From Symsagittifera roscoffensis (Eukaryota > Xenacoelomorpha > Acoela > Convolutidae), in the NCBI RefSeq assembly GCF_963678635.1, contig NC_087071.1:23636013-23700012 (forward strand): a stretch of 64,000 bases of DNA, read 5' to 3'. Position numbers and translations under genes: made by a program. Shown one piece after another: positions 1 to 11,276 of the stretch (position 1 is its first letter; every line of letters begins with the position of its first letter). The notes below the pieces were generated by a model. It had not been told where the DNA came from. It did not search any database and worked only from the letters and a program-made list of their open reading frames with translations.

Positions 1-1252
1 TTTTTTAAGCTATAAATAGTATTTCGCTTAAAATTAAAAATTAACTGCCTCTAAATTGCAGTCTAGTTTTCGAAACCGCATTTCAAGTGTCAAAAGATGA
101 ATTCAATTAATTGAACTTTTTCATAGATCTGTTTTTTGAATAAACTTAAGGCCACTTCTTTCAACTTTTTTCAAAAAAAAAACATGCCATGAAACTTTCC
201 ATCGCTACCCTTCAAACTTTTTGGATTCTATTTCGCTTGAAGACCAAAATTAATTCAAAATTTACAACTTTGACTAAAAGTTTGATAAAATTGAAAGATA
301 CCCGGTTTAACTTCAATGTCAAAAGTCTTTACGTATATTCAAGCAAAACTGCTTTCAGTATATTGTAAATCCAGATTGAACTTATTTTGCAACCATTCGC
401 ACAATGTATGGTTCCATGAAAAGCATAGAAAACTGCCGACCTACTAAACCATCTCACTAAAAGTTTTGTTGCTCGCACTGCGCTTTTGATTAGTAATAAT
501 CCAAACGTGTAAGAAATTAACAAATTAGGCACAATCGACTACAAAAAAAAACGTGAAACAAAAAATGCAAACTATCTAAGACTTTTGCACAATAATTTTT
601 TCTTTGAAAAAACATTAATGCCATGGGAGCGCTAAGTTAAACTTTCTAAAGTTGCTTCATTTTAGAAAAAGCAAGTTTTCTTAGAGTAAAAGCCTAGTGA
701 ACAATTTAAATTTTCATATAACGAACGGTACTCTATCGAAATTGAACTCAAACTTAAAAATTTGAAACCAGTTTTTCTCAATACAGGGATAAGTTTTTGA
801 AAACTTTTGTCTTTAAAACAAAAAAAAGAATAAAGTAAAGAACACCCGAATACAAAGTTTCTCCTCTTTTTCAATGTTCAGAACAAAAATTGCTGTGCCG
901 CCATATGATGCGACTTATGATCTCCATAGAGTCAAGTTTTTAATGCTGAAAAAATTTTCTTACACTTAAAGTGCAGAAAGTTTTATTTAATTTAATTGTG
1001 TTTCCTTTTCTCATTTAAAAAAAATATATATATCTTTTTTCATAGAAATATCTTTCGCATAAATGTTATGATGCGATGTATGATTTTTTTGTGAAAGTAT
1101 TTCAAAATTTACTAAAAATATCTCGTAAGTTTAAAACGTCTTCTTAAATGTCGGTTTGTGTTTTTGATGGTTGGTTTCTGAATCTTATCCATAAATATCA
1201 CCATGTATGGCTGGCGCGGTGTATATTTTGTATGATAATTTTTGAAAATTTA
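1..1252. other. AT-rich non-coding sequence
   Basis: No coding exon, RNA gene or recognisable transposon was found here. The short open frames are what an AT-rich sequence gives by chance; none shows family similarity or codon bias. Confidence 0.5.
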
Positions 1253-1260
1253 CCAACAGC

Positions 1261-1622
1261 CAGGCGCGGATCTAGGAACTTCTCGAGGGGGAGGGCGGAT
1301 TTTGAAAAATTTTTTGAAAACTTTGTATACCTTTTTTTTAGGTTGACTAAATTGATTTTCTGAGCTCTCCCAAACCACTATAAAGACCCTTATTTGAACT
1401 AATTTTCTATGCCGCAGGCATATTTTTGAAAAAAAGCCAGAACAGGCGTTTTTAGTAAAGATTAGCGCCGAAGGCGCTTTTAGCAAACGTTTAAAGTCAG
1501 TCAGCCAAAAATGGATATCTCAAAATAGTAAAAAGGGGGACCCTTTGGGTGGGCAGGGGGTCGAATTCCTGAGAAAAAAGCGTTTGCCATACCCCCGCCC
1601 CCCACCCCTAAATCCACTACTG
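1261..1622. mobile_element. hAT-type MITE, copy 1, with perfect 8-bp target duplication
   Basis: This 362-bp non-coding element starts CAGGCGCGGATCTAGG and ends with the diverged inverse TAAATCCACTACTG. The identical octamer CCAACAGC lies directly outside both ends (1253-1260 and 1623-1630). An 8-bp duplication plus CAGNGGCGGAT-like termini is the signature of hAT elements. The interior shares the blocks GACCCTTTGGGT and CCGAAGGCGC with copies at 4426, 11101 and 23256. There is no transposase, so it was mobilised in trans. Confidence 0.85.
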
Positions 1623-3366
1623 CCAACAGCATTCATAACTTTGAAGATTTGTTAAAACATTATTTTATCGCCAAAAAAAACTATTTTAAATACTCTCAAA
1701 AAAAATTATTTGAACGATACATGCTTAATAGTTTTTTCTTACAAATCATGTATGTATGTGTATGATTGATCATCAGCTCTGATGATACACAGAAATTTTA
1801 TCAGCCACAGAAAATTCTGGAGGTATCAAAGTTCGGTCGCGATAGTCTGCTAATTATTCGCAATTGTCTGGAAGTAAGTCGTGCTGGAGTCGACGTGGTC
1901 TGGACATAATCTCGCGAATGTCTGGACATGAGACGAGACAGTCTGGTTGTCAGTTTAGAAATGCTAGACAGGAAGTCGCGACAGTCTGGACATAAATCAT
2001 GCACCGAAAACGCTAGTCATACAATTCCACATAAGGATGAGCTTATGAAAAAGTGCTTTTCATACAATTTTTATATCTGAAAATTGTATGATTAGCAATG
2101 TTTTGGTAAATTTAGAAAGTAAAAAATCCTAAAAGCCCCCAAGAATTCCAATTATACAATTTCGTTGGTGGTTGAATGATGTTAGTCATAGTGTTGTCAT
2201 GCAACTTAATAAAATGTAGCAGTTGAATGGGTCATGTATGAGAACTAAATGACGAGCATTTTTAGTCATCCTTATCAAATTCTAATCATTACACTTACTT
2301 GTTTGGCGCAGTACAAAAAAACGGAAAGCAAACAAACGCTTATTATCTCTAACTTCACTCACACAACTAGGCCAAATAGACAATAGAAAAACTCCGACAA
2401 TTTGACAAACAATTACCAAATTTGAGATGCAAGTTTTTGCAGTTTTAGCTGAAGTTATTGCTATTTCCAACTCCAAGACGGAACGTACAGAAAACAGATG
2501 ATTTGTAAAATTCTGAGCTTTGTTGCCAACTTTTATTAAGCATCCGCAAGGACGCTGTCGCAAAATAGCCGATACAATTGTTAAAACTCAGAATCAATTA
2601 ATTTAAGAAGAGCTGATACAATTAACTTTTGGATCAAATTCTCTTCCCCATCCTTCACCCTCAATAGAGCAAGTTAGAATATTTCTACCTACTTTTCGAA
2701 CACTTAGTGCTGTGGGCAGACTCTTACTCGAATCTGATTGGTAGCAATTTTCCATACTAAGTAAAATCCTTCCCTCCCCTCCCCCGCCTAAACTGCTTTA
2801 ATTGAATTAGTTGCGCAAAAGCAGGAAAGCAGGTTGTGAATTTTTTCCTTCAAAAATAGCCGAAACAATTAGAAATTTTCACGCGATGGTGTTTTTATTT
2901 GCTGCAAATCATTAAGTAGCCCAATACGCTTACATTCCCTTCTCTGGATTGACTCTTTTGTTCAAACCCAGAGTTGCTTTTTTATTGGCTTCATTCAATT
3001 TGGAGTCATTTTTGCTGATTTTAACTTCAAAATTCACTACAAAGTATATTGAAGTGTTTTTGAAAGCTATCAAAACACGTAAATTGTCAAAAATCAAGAC
3101 TAAAAACTCTCATTTCAAGCCAACTTAACGTGTTTATTGTTTTGCACCGACCAGTGTATTGCTTTGAATAATAATCGAGTTGATATCAATCATTGTTTTA
3201 AACAGGCGAAGCGTTTTTCAATTAGTTATGAATTTATGCTCGTAAAAACATTTTGATGCCACCATAAATATCCCGTGGTCTAATTGGAATAAATAATTTT
3301 TTGATGACCTACATTTCAGCTTTTAAAAACAGATTTTACAGGTTTTTTGATTGTAACTTAAAAATT
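1623..3366. other. Non-coding sequence with a short degenerate repeat cluster
   Basis: Between about 1838 and 2000 the words GTCTGGACAT and CAGTCTGG recur about five times at 20-30 bp spacing, a weak tandem repeat. Around 2010-2100 the word CATACAATTT recurs; the same word also clusters at 10815-10930. No gene is visible before the signal-peptide exon at 3367. Confidence 0.4.
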
Positions 3367-3444
3367 ATGAGTAGTTATCGAAATTTTCCGTTATTTACTT
3401 TGTTTATTCTGTCTGCTCTCAACCTACGACCCACACATTCAGCA
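3367..3444 (+). CDS. ITIH-like secreted VIT/vWA protein, exon 1 (signal peptide)
   Basis: The ATG opens 26 codons with a short polar start, a hydrophobic core (FPLFTLFILSAL) and a THSA end. This is a good secretory signal peptide with a cleavage site near the exon end. The exon closes exactly at a GTAAGT donor in phase 0, and the next recognised exon (7224) starts in phase 0, so the two join in frame. The protein family is secreted in animals, which fits. The assignment rests on phase, position and signal-peptide character, not on homology, and a small extra exon in the 3.8-kb intron cannot be excluded. Confidence 0.7.
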
Positions 3445-6400
3445 GTAAGTTGAATTAACTAGTGCGTGGATGGGTGAGGATTTGAGGGAAAAAACAAGCA
3501 CCTAAGCAACCCTTCAAGTTAACCTGATTAATAATATTAGAACTAATAGATGAAAAACGTTACTTAAATCTGCTTAAGAATCTCTTTGACTCTTTGGTAT
3601 AAAAAAAAACGTCCAAGTCAACAAATACCCCTACTTTTCTATTCCATTACACTTCAAAACTTCAAAATGAGTTTGTAAGCTCTGTGAAATAAGATTTCTC
3701 TTAATATGGAGTTGTGTGAGTACCATTTTTTGTTCTAAGATAAATGTATGAGCAATTTAATTGAACAAAAAATTTAAAAACGCAATTTTAGTGGTTCTAA
3801 TTCAGTTAGCAAGTTTTGGCACTTGGCTAAAAAAACAGTAAGCAACGACACAGATCAAAATCAAGTTTAAACATACAGCGCAATGATATTTAGTACTCTA
3901 GGGGGCAATATGAAAAACATACAACATGAAGATTATCAACATGATGGGCAAAAATTTCCATTTTTGTCGATAAAAATTTTTGTGTTTTAAAGCAATACTT
4001 ATAACGTATTAAAGCTTAGAAGTCAGCATTACAAATCAATGAATCAACCACTGATTTAAAATCACTGAGTTATTGATATAATTATTAATCATGACTATCT
4101 TATCAACAAAAAGTTCAATATTGCAGGTAAAAGTGGATAATTGTTTTATACGGCTACCGACATAATATATCAAAGAAGACTGCTCTTATAACATGTCGAA
4201 GCATTAGATAGTCTGACTGTACTAAAGCCATTAGAAAATTTTTAGCTGGAAAAATGATAAAATAATCGAAATTAACAGAAAACAATTTTCATTTCAGTTT
4301 GTTTCTTCGTTTCCCCCCCCCCCCCCCCACACGCTATGTAAAAAACAAAGGTAGATATTTAACCGTAATGCGACAGCTCGCAATAAAAAAAATTCGCAAT
4401 AAAAGACAACTTGCAATATACTCACCAGGGGCGGATTTAGGGGGGGGGGCGGTGGGGCGGACGCCCTTTTCAGGGATTCGACCCCCTGCCGACCCAAAGG
4501 GTCCCCCCTTTGATACTTTTTCAGAAATCTATTTTTGGCCGATCGACCCTAAAATTTTTCTAAAGACGCCTTCGGCGCCAATATATACTAACTTTGAGGG
4601 GGAGCGCGTGCCAAAAAAAATGCGATTTTTTTGTCAAAATTTTTCAAAAAGTGCCCAAAAACGGCTTTTTTGACTGTTTTTTCAAAAATTTGCCTGCGGC
4701 GCAGAAAGTTTACCCAAAATGGGGGCAAAAAAGTGCTTTGGGAGAGCTCGAAAATCAATTTGGTCGACCTAAAAAAAAGGTCGTCAAAATTTTCGAATTT
4801 TTTTTGAAAATCCGCCCCCCCCCCCCCTCGAGAAAATCCTAGATCCGCCCCTGGTACTCACTATATGATAAATTTTTGATTTTAGAGGGCTACAAATAAC
4901 TAAATCACACATTTGGTTGAATTTTTTTTCCATACACATTGTCAGTTTTTTTTGTGTACAGGTTTTTGTGTACAATTTTTTGAAACAAATTTCTTGCAAC
5001 TCTTTGCAACTTTTGTTTGCAACATTTTGATGAAAAAATACGCTTGATTTTTCAAAAATAAATCGAGAAAAGCAAATAAAAGTTTTAAAAAAAATTTTTT
5101 TCCCGTTCAATAAAGCTGCAAGCTTTTTATTTTCTCACTCTGAAGGCTATATTTTTGTTACAAATTTTTGTTTTCATTAACACATCCTAAGTTTGTGCTT
5201 TTTTTTGGAAAACAGATTGCTTTTTGGAGCAAGAAAAATTTTTCTTTCAAAAAATCAACTCAATTTAAATCAAATTGATTACCAACCAAAGCTTCATATT
5301 TCTCTTGATGATAATTTCCGTTATAAATTTCTTGGCACAGATAGAACAGCACTAATAAATTCATTTTTCATGTAAGAATGTCCAGAAAATTTTGTTCTTT
5401 ATGTAAAATGTCTAAAATGTCTAAAATGTCTGTATTTTAATTTTTGTTGCCTCAAAAAGCAAATTTGTGCTCAAAAGATCAAAAATTTCCGGTGCAATTT
5501 TGATTTTGCAAAATTGATTTATTCAATAAAGTTTTAATTTTTGAAGCAAAGAAGTGAAGAAAAGATTTTGTGGACATTGTAACTTGAAAAAAAGATAGAA
5601 AACTCAAGAAAAATTACCAAACACCAAAAAATGATTTCAAACTTAGAGTAAAATTTTCTTTTTAATTAAATGTTTTTATCGAGCGAGTTTGACCAGCGTT
5701 TTCAGTTGACTTCTTCTAAAAAAATTTTGAAAACAATTTTTTTTTTGGTTTTTGAAAACTTGATTCTTGTCATTCGAGTTTCTGTAGCTTGTGAACCACT
5801 TTAACTGGCCATTAATAAATTTTCAGTGAAGTCTAAACAGTTAATGCCATTTTACATTTTATTTATTAATTATCGGATCAGGTTTTATCAAAACATTTCT
5901 TATTTTTTTAAAGTTGCTTTACAATTATCTGAATGATTGAGTATCATGAAAATCATTCAAATACATTAATGCAAAAAGGAATTAGGCCAACAATTCTATG
6001 TGCTTCGAAAAATATTTTTGTTTAGTTAGAATAATCCTTTGATAAGCAGTTACCAAAGCCCAAAAATGTCTGGTCACAATGATGTTTGAGCCACCAATCT
6101 CTTTTGACAGGCAAAGAGACAATACGAAAGGAGGCAGCAATATCTTTTTGCGGTATTCCAATCTGAACAGAATTAATACACTAAAACAGAGCTCATTTTG
6201 ATGTCGATATTATTATTATTTTTTACACATTGCACCACATAAAACGCGTGTGAAAAACATTATCTTTCCAAATTTTTGGCAGTAAGATGACCTTGAGCAA
6301 CTTCATCGGTTAAAAATGGTGCTTTTAGGGTGGTCGATTTTTTGCTTTGTTTTTTTACTCTCTCGATTGAAAAAAAAATAGTTTCCGAGGTCAAATTTAG

Positions 6401-7223
6401 CATATTCAGCTAAATAATTTTGGTCATATTTACTGACCGTGAAAGACATTGACAACAATTTAACTATAAAACGCTTCGTTTTTTGCAGAGTTTCGCAAGG
6501 TCGCCGTTATTGTCAGCAATTTGAAATTCCCTAGAAAATTCGTTAAAAAGAACAAATGAGCGATTTCAGATAACTTAAGCATGCAAAAAATTAACTTTTC
6601 AGAAAATTTGTCTCAAGATTACCTTTTCAATGACTATATCTCTTTTCAATGACTATATCTGTTCCAAGTTTTTGCAACTTATTAAGGTAACGCCAAATTG
6701 TTGGCAATATTGGCGACCTTAATCAATTTATACTTTTTAACAAATATGGACAACGTCCTAATTTTTTGAAATAATCATGACCAATTTGAAATAGATTATT
6801 GAAGATTCGATTTTGAGTTTCTAAGTGCTTTTTAAAAAAAATTGCATGGCCGATCGCTGATCAATGAAAAATGTTTTGAAACTGGACTTCAAGTGATTAA
6901 AAAAATTGACGTCTCCGAAAAAGCGCAATTTTTTTGCACTTACTCTTTTGACATTCGTAAGATCACTGCTCGTAAGGTCAAAGTTATTTCAAAAAAGTTA
7001 TTGATATATTTATTAAAAGCGATAAGCGGTCAAAAACGTTCTTTGTAGGTTAAGTAAATTTTCGACACGGTTTTCTACGCACTCGAATGAGTTCGAAAGT
7101 TAATCTCCGGATGTCAAAGAGAGCAGATTCGGTAACCTTTGTTCAGATTCGGTGACCTAAAAGGATATTGCCAACCATTTGGCATTATTTATGTAAATGC
7201 GGTTGATTGTGCTTCTTTTTGAG
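3445..7223 (+). other. Intron 1 of the ITIH-like gene
   Basis: GTAAGT donor; acceptor CTTCTTTTTGAG. Apart from the hAT MITE at 4426-4853 it is AT-rich non-coding sequence. The segment from 4318 (CACACGCTATGTAAA) resembles part of the dispersed family at 17.7, 21.9 and 28.2 kb. The region 7120-7190 shares wording (GGTGACC, GCCAAC-ATTTGGCATT) with the intron-7 repeat array. Confidence 0.6.
4426..4853. mobile_element. hAT-type MITE, copy 2
   Basis: A 428-bp element has matching inverted termini: CAGGGGCGGATTTAGG at the left and the inverse CCTAGATCCGCCCCTG at the right. The flanking octamers ATACTCAC and GTACTCAC agree at 7 of 8 positions, consistent with an aged hAT target duplication. G and C homopolymer tracts next to the termini are shared with the other copies. 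It has no coding capacity and sits in intron 1 of the ITIH-like gene. Confidence 0.85.
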
Positions 7224-7381
7224 GTCAAGGTCAAATCACTGGAGGTGTTCACGGAGATCAGACTAAACTTGGCGGTGACTTGGAGCAAGATATCCTACAC
7301 GTCAACTAATATGGGGGCTGTGTCCACGTTCAAGTTCCCATTCCCCATGCCAACTAACGCAGTGCTATCTAACATCACCAT
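7224..7381 (+). CDS. ITIH-like protein, exon 2 (start of VIT domain)
   Basis: The exon encodes VKVKSLEVFTEIRLNLAVTW followed by a segment ending in PMPTNAVLSNIT. This is the first half of a VIT (vault/inter-alpha-trypsin) domain: a strand with a basic residue, a turn, then an F-x-F-P-x-P-x-x-A-x-hydrophobic block leading to an N-hydrophobic-T/S-M motif. The acceptor is TTTTTGAG and the donor GTGAGT. The exon starts in phase 0 and ends after two bases of a codon, matching exon 3. Confidence 0.85.
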
Positions 7382-7616
7382 GTGAGTGGGAACCTTTTAT
7401 GGAGAAAAAAAACAAAAGTGTAGATACTAGCAAAAGTGAGATTTGAGAAAAGTTTTCTGATCTTCACAATATAAGGTGACAAAAATACACGCTGTCCGTG
7501 CTGTCAGTGAGGTTGGAGCACAGAACGGTTTTTAGAAGCCAAAGTAATTAATGATAATAACCCTTCAGTACGATAATTTTGAAAGTTTTTGTCAATATAA
7601 GTTTTTGCTTGTCCAG
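7382..7616 (+). other. Intron 2 of the ITIH-like gene
   Basis: A 235-bp intron with GTGAGT donor and CTTGTCCAG acceptor. Nothing else is visible in it. Confidence 0.7.
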
Positions 7617-7718
7617 AACGAATCCAGTGTACAACACATATGTGGTGGTGAATCCACTGTCCATGCAATCGCTCAAGAAGAAACTAACCAACCCAAGCAA
7701 GAGAAAGCCAAGCTACAA
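7617..7718 (+). CDS. ITIH-like protein, exon 3 (middle of VIT domain)
   Basis: This 102-base exon lies between a CTTGTCCAG acceptor and a GTGAGT donor. Only the frame demanded by exon 2 (codons from 7618) and continued into exon 4 is used: it reads TNPVYNTYVVVNPLSMQSLK followed by a lysine-rich stretch. The segment occupies the VIT position that is normally G-x-Y-x-G plus a K/E-rich helix, but the match is weak. A second frame is also open across the exon. Phase agreement on both sides is the main support. Confidence 0.65.
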
Positions 7719-9899
7719 GTGAGTTGTATTTGTTAAACCCTAGTTATAATTCATAGTAATAATAAAAATTATTGGGCATGGTATCTTTGCTCTTATTTAA
7801 GATAGAGGTTTCTTTTGTAGAGGTTTCTATACTGTAAGTCCATGAAATATTGCGGGTTGCTTACCAACTACCTCCTGATTAAATATCGCAAGTAACACTC
7901 AGTTCTTCATAGATGTGATAAACTAGCTAGCAATCAATTCGTGAGTTTACCAGAAGAGTTTTTTACCAATAGAATTTTTTACGAGTAAGTTCCTTTTTAC
8001 CATAAGCTAGTTTTTTTTACTTGGGGAGTTTTTTTTACCAGAAGAGACGGCTTTTTATGTGGTTTGCGGACAGTAAACTTGCTGTTCTCTCTCTGCAATA
8101 TCAAAAAGAGGGCGGTCTCTATGCAATTTTAAAACAGGATGAAAAAGGTAGTTCCAATTACCTTTTAACGTCTATACAAGTAAAAAAATTTTATCAAAAA
8201 TTTCAATTAAAAAAATTTGAATTTTTGTCAGATTTTTTTGAAATCTCCCTCACAGGTGAAATATTTCTAAAAGATGAGCTGGGAACGCCACAATTTTGTT
8301 AGATGTTTTCAGTATGATTGGTTAAAATGGCAAGCCAAAAAGCCGATGTTTATGTGGAGTAGAAAATCACCCTGAGCACTCCGAAAGTCGGAACAAGAGC
8401 AGTTCAACTATAACGCAAAGCTCAAAAAATGATGATGTTTTGACGTCTTTAAGTTTCACAGCGAACAAATTGAATCCAAAAGTTTGACAATTATACGTGG
8501 AATTTGAAGCCAATTTTTTTTGCTGGGAAGGGAATTTCAAACAAGATAGCTGGATTTTAAATTTCGTTAATGGATTCGCAATTAATCCGGAAATTAAAAC
8601 AAAATTTTGATCAAATTGCAAAAAATGAAGAAAAATAGCGAAAAGATGAAGAATTTGCAAAACCGCCCAAAAGGTTTCATTTTGTACTTAAATCGAATTT
8701 TTTTGCTGAAGTCCGAAAAAACTGAGTGGCCAAAGTTTTTTATCGCACTAAATTTCATATTGTTCAAGGAAACCGCCACAATTCTCGCATGAAGCTCATT
8801 TAATTTTCTAACCACTTCACGAAGTGGGATAAAACTATGGCGTATGGTGAGTTTTCTTCGCACAACTTTAGACTCCTCGAAAACAAAATTCGTTGTACTT
8901 GGAGAAGGTTATTATCTTGAAACATAATAACGTTGTGTCAGATTTCATAAAATCTCAAAAAAAAAACATTTTTAACATTGTTGTCTGAAAAACGATTACG
9001 ATTTTTTCGTAAGTTGGTAAAAACGGCTCCGAGAATTGGAGGAGAGATTTGCTCAAGCTCTCCGCCTAATTATATTGCAATTTGTTACCTGTGTAAACTT
9101 AGAATTATATTCTGCAAATTCTAACCTCAGTTTATTATTGTATTCAATCATCTCTCACTACCTAACAACAGCAATAATTTAAGAATTTTTGAAAAAAGTA
9201 TAGAGTTCATAAAAAGCATAGTTTTTACAATTAATTCCATTGAATCACTGTGGCTTAAACCTCCGTTGCTTCTTGCACAGCAACCAATTATCCCTCAATG
9301 CAGGATTTATTCATTTTTTTGAAACCTTTTGTACACTTCAACACAAAAAACAAGTCCAAAAGAACAAGTGAGCGCAAAAGAACAAGTCCAAAAAGGCCAG
9401 AAGGGTTGTAAGTGATGTTAAAGCATCTGGCTGATTTTGGCTACCTAGACAAATTGATTAGTATTCGAGCTTACTTTATGTCAATTGGAAAACTTTGGTA
9501 ATTCCTGTTTTAAGATTTGAAACATTGCCAGCTTTCTAAGTTTAGATACCCAACAAAATTTCTTTTTACTTAATTTTTTTCCATTGTATGGACAACTATT
9601 CAATTCTGGTTTGGTTAATTTGTTGTAAAATAATTGTATGAGTGAGTGTTTTTAGCAGCTAACAAAGTTAACACACTGTGTTCATTTTGCATTTGCAAAC
9701 TATTTTTTTTTAAATAATTTTGGAGACTACTCATTCAACAAGCTTTCATATTTTCACAACAAAGTGTAGTAATCGTTATCGTACAGATAAAGAACGGCGA
9801 TAACAGAAAAACGTCGATAGCTTTTGGAAAATTACCGGAAACGTTTGAAAAATATCGCACATATGACTACAATAAAGCTGTTTTAATTTTACACGTTAC

Positions 9900-10383
9900 T
9901 TCCCGATATGAACCCTGTTGAGCCCCAAGTATTCAATAACGCGACCCTCGATTGATGGAGTGAACTTTTTTGATAGTATCCTGCTGAATTAGACTTCAGG
10001 CTTCCCACGATTGCTTCCCAAAGGGCGTTTTATGATGAATACTGCTTTTTACTGCGATAATAAACGTCGCTCTTAACAACTGACAAAAAGTTTTCAATCA
10101 TTTTCATATCGGGGTCTGCAGGGGGCTGAATCATTAAACATGGTTCAAAAATTCTGATACTTGTCAAGTACTGCATGGTATGTTGCGCAGCATGTGAGGG
10201 AGCATTGGCCTTCGTGAAAATAAGCAACTTCTTCTCATTGGGTGGTCTGCTGGTGAACCATGACTGAAAAATGGCTTTTAAAAAAACTTCATAGGAAGCT
10301 GCGTTCATTTTCACACCATCTGACTTTCTGATATGCCCTAAAATCTCATCTCTTAGTTTCGAAACAATCGTAGATCGAAACAA
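9900..10383 (-). pseudogene. Tc1-like transposase remnant (DDE domain)
   Basis: The minus-strand frame 10383-10030 retains Tc1/mariner catalytic-domain order: a W preceding the catalytic block, then ANAPSHAAQHT, then PPADPDMKMIEN and a VKSDVYYRSKKQY tail. Tc1 enzymes have D-N-A-P-x-H at the second catalytic Asp and S-P-D-x-N-P-I-E-N at the third site. Here the second Asp is replaced (KANAPSH) and the third-site block is altered. The frame breaks near 10030, but C-terminal similarity (a K-x-x-W-E-A helix) continues to about 9900. It is inactive. No terminal repeats were identified. Confidence 0.75.
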
Positions 10384-10471
10384 TCGTATAAGTCAACCAA
10401 GCAGAAACTGACGTTGTTCTGGCAGACTTTGATGGCCTTTCATTAATACGTCTGCGAATAACAAAACTCAA

Positions 10472-10512
10472 TTAATTAATTAATTAATTAATTAATTAAA
10501 TAATTAATTAAG
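10472..10512. repeat. (ATTA)n microsatellite
   Basis: About 40 bases of ATTA/TTAA repeat with one TAAATAA interruption, in intron 3 just upstream of exon 4. Confidence 0.9.
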
Positions 10513-10571
10513 TGAATACATGATATATTGGCCAATTGGAATCATCTAACTTTGGTTCTCGGTACTTTTAG

Positions 10572-10755
10572 TGAGTTTGAGTATGTGGAGTTTGAAGACA
10601 TGCGTATACATGGGGGAGAGACTTTGACTGTGCTACTCTGTTATGAACAACTACTCCAGTTGAGGGACTACACTTTCACGCATACTGTCTACTACCAGCC
10701 AATCACTCCTGTGACGTCATCTTTCAAGGCTTCCATCAGGGTTATAGAGCCTCAG
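10572..10755 (+). CDS. ITIH-like protein, exon 4 (end of VIT domain)
   Basis: The exon reads EFEYVEFEDMRIHGGETLTV, then a YEQLLQLRDY block and a segment ending RVIEPQ. This is the second half of the VIT domain: beta strand, G-x-x-hydrophobic strand, Y-E-x-L-L-x-R/L, then a strand ending I-x-E-P-Q. The first base completes the codon left by exon 3, and the exon ends in phase 0 at a GTTAGT donor. Exon 5 begins with GI, restoring the E-P-Q-G-I motif typical of ITIH heavy chains. Confidence 0.9.
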
Positions 10756-11100
10756 GTTAGTTTTAACATTTCTTCTGCATGGATTATTGTGTACCCGGGT
10801 TGACCAAAACTTCTTATCATACAATTTCCATGTATGAGAAACTTCTTGTCATACAATTTCATACAATTCCATACGTACAGAAAACTGTATGAAATCTCAA
10901 TGATAAGCATTTTTCCGTACATAAAAATTGTATAATAGGTGTTTTTCCATAAACCAAAAAATTGATTTTTGTTTCGAAATTTATTTTCTGAAAAACTTTG
11001 GGTTGTGTTTGACGCGCACAGGATGGACTGTCCGTTGTTTTGGGAAGCAGTGAAGAACCAAAGTCACCCCAAACAAAAGCGTCGTTTTTGACGCGCTCAT

Positions 11101-11276
11101 CCCTCAAAATTTGTATATATTGATGCCGAAGGCGCCTTTAGAACATTTTTATGGTCAGTCACAAAATGCGTATTTCAAAAAAGTGCAAACGTGACCCTTT
11201 GGGTCGGCAGGGGGTCGCATCCCTGAAGAAAAAAATGTCTGTCCACTCCCGCCCTCCCCCCATAAATCCGTTCCTG
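11101..11276. mobile_element. hAT-type MITE, copy 3 (5'-truncated)
   Basis: The fragment retains the family blocks CCGAAGGCGCCTTTAG, GACCCTTTGGGTCGGCAGG and the right terminus ATAAATCCGTTCCTG. The left terminus is missing or too diverged to place. The minisatellite begins directly at its right end. Confidence 0.7.

Larger units (their letters stand above)
7719..10571 (+). other. Intron 3 of the ITIH-like gene
   Basis: A 2.85-kb intron with GTGAGT donor and GGTACTTTTAG acceptor. It contains a dead Tc1-type transposase on the minus strand (about 9900-10383) and an (ATTA)n tract at 10472-10512. Around 7950-8045 the phrase TTTTTTACCAGAAGAG recurs imperfectly. The rest is AT-rich without a recognisable feature. 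Confidence 0.6.

Noticed and set aside
6010-6180. Possible Tc1 helix-turn-helix remnant on the minus strand (IGIPQKDIAASFRIV-like)
   Set aside because: Too short and broken; similarity is suggestive only and no neighbouring catalytic domain is present.
8021-8302. 93-codon frame in ITIH intron 3
   Set aside because: Lys/Phe/Leu-rich AT-driven composition, no domain, and no splice-site or phase agreement with the gene.
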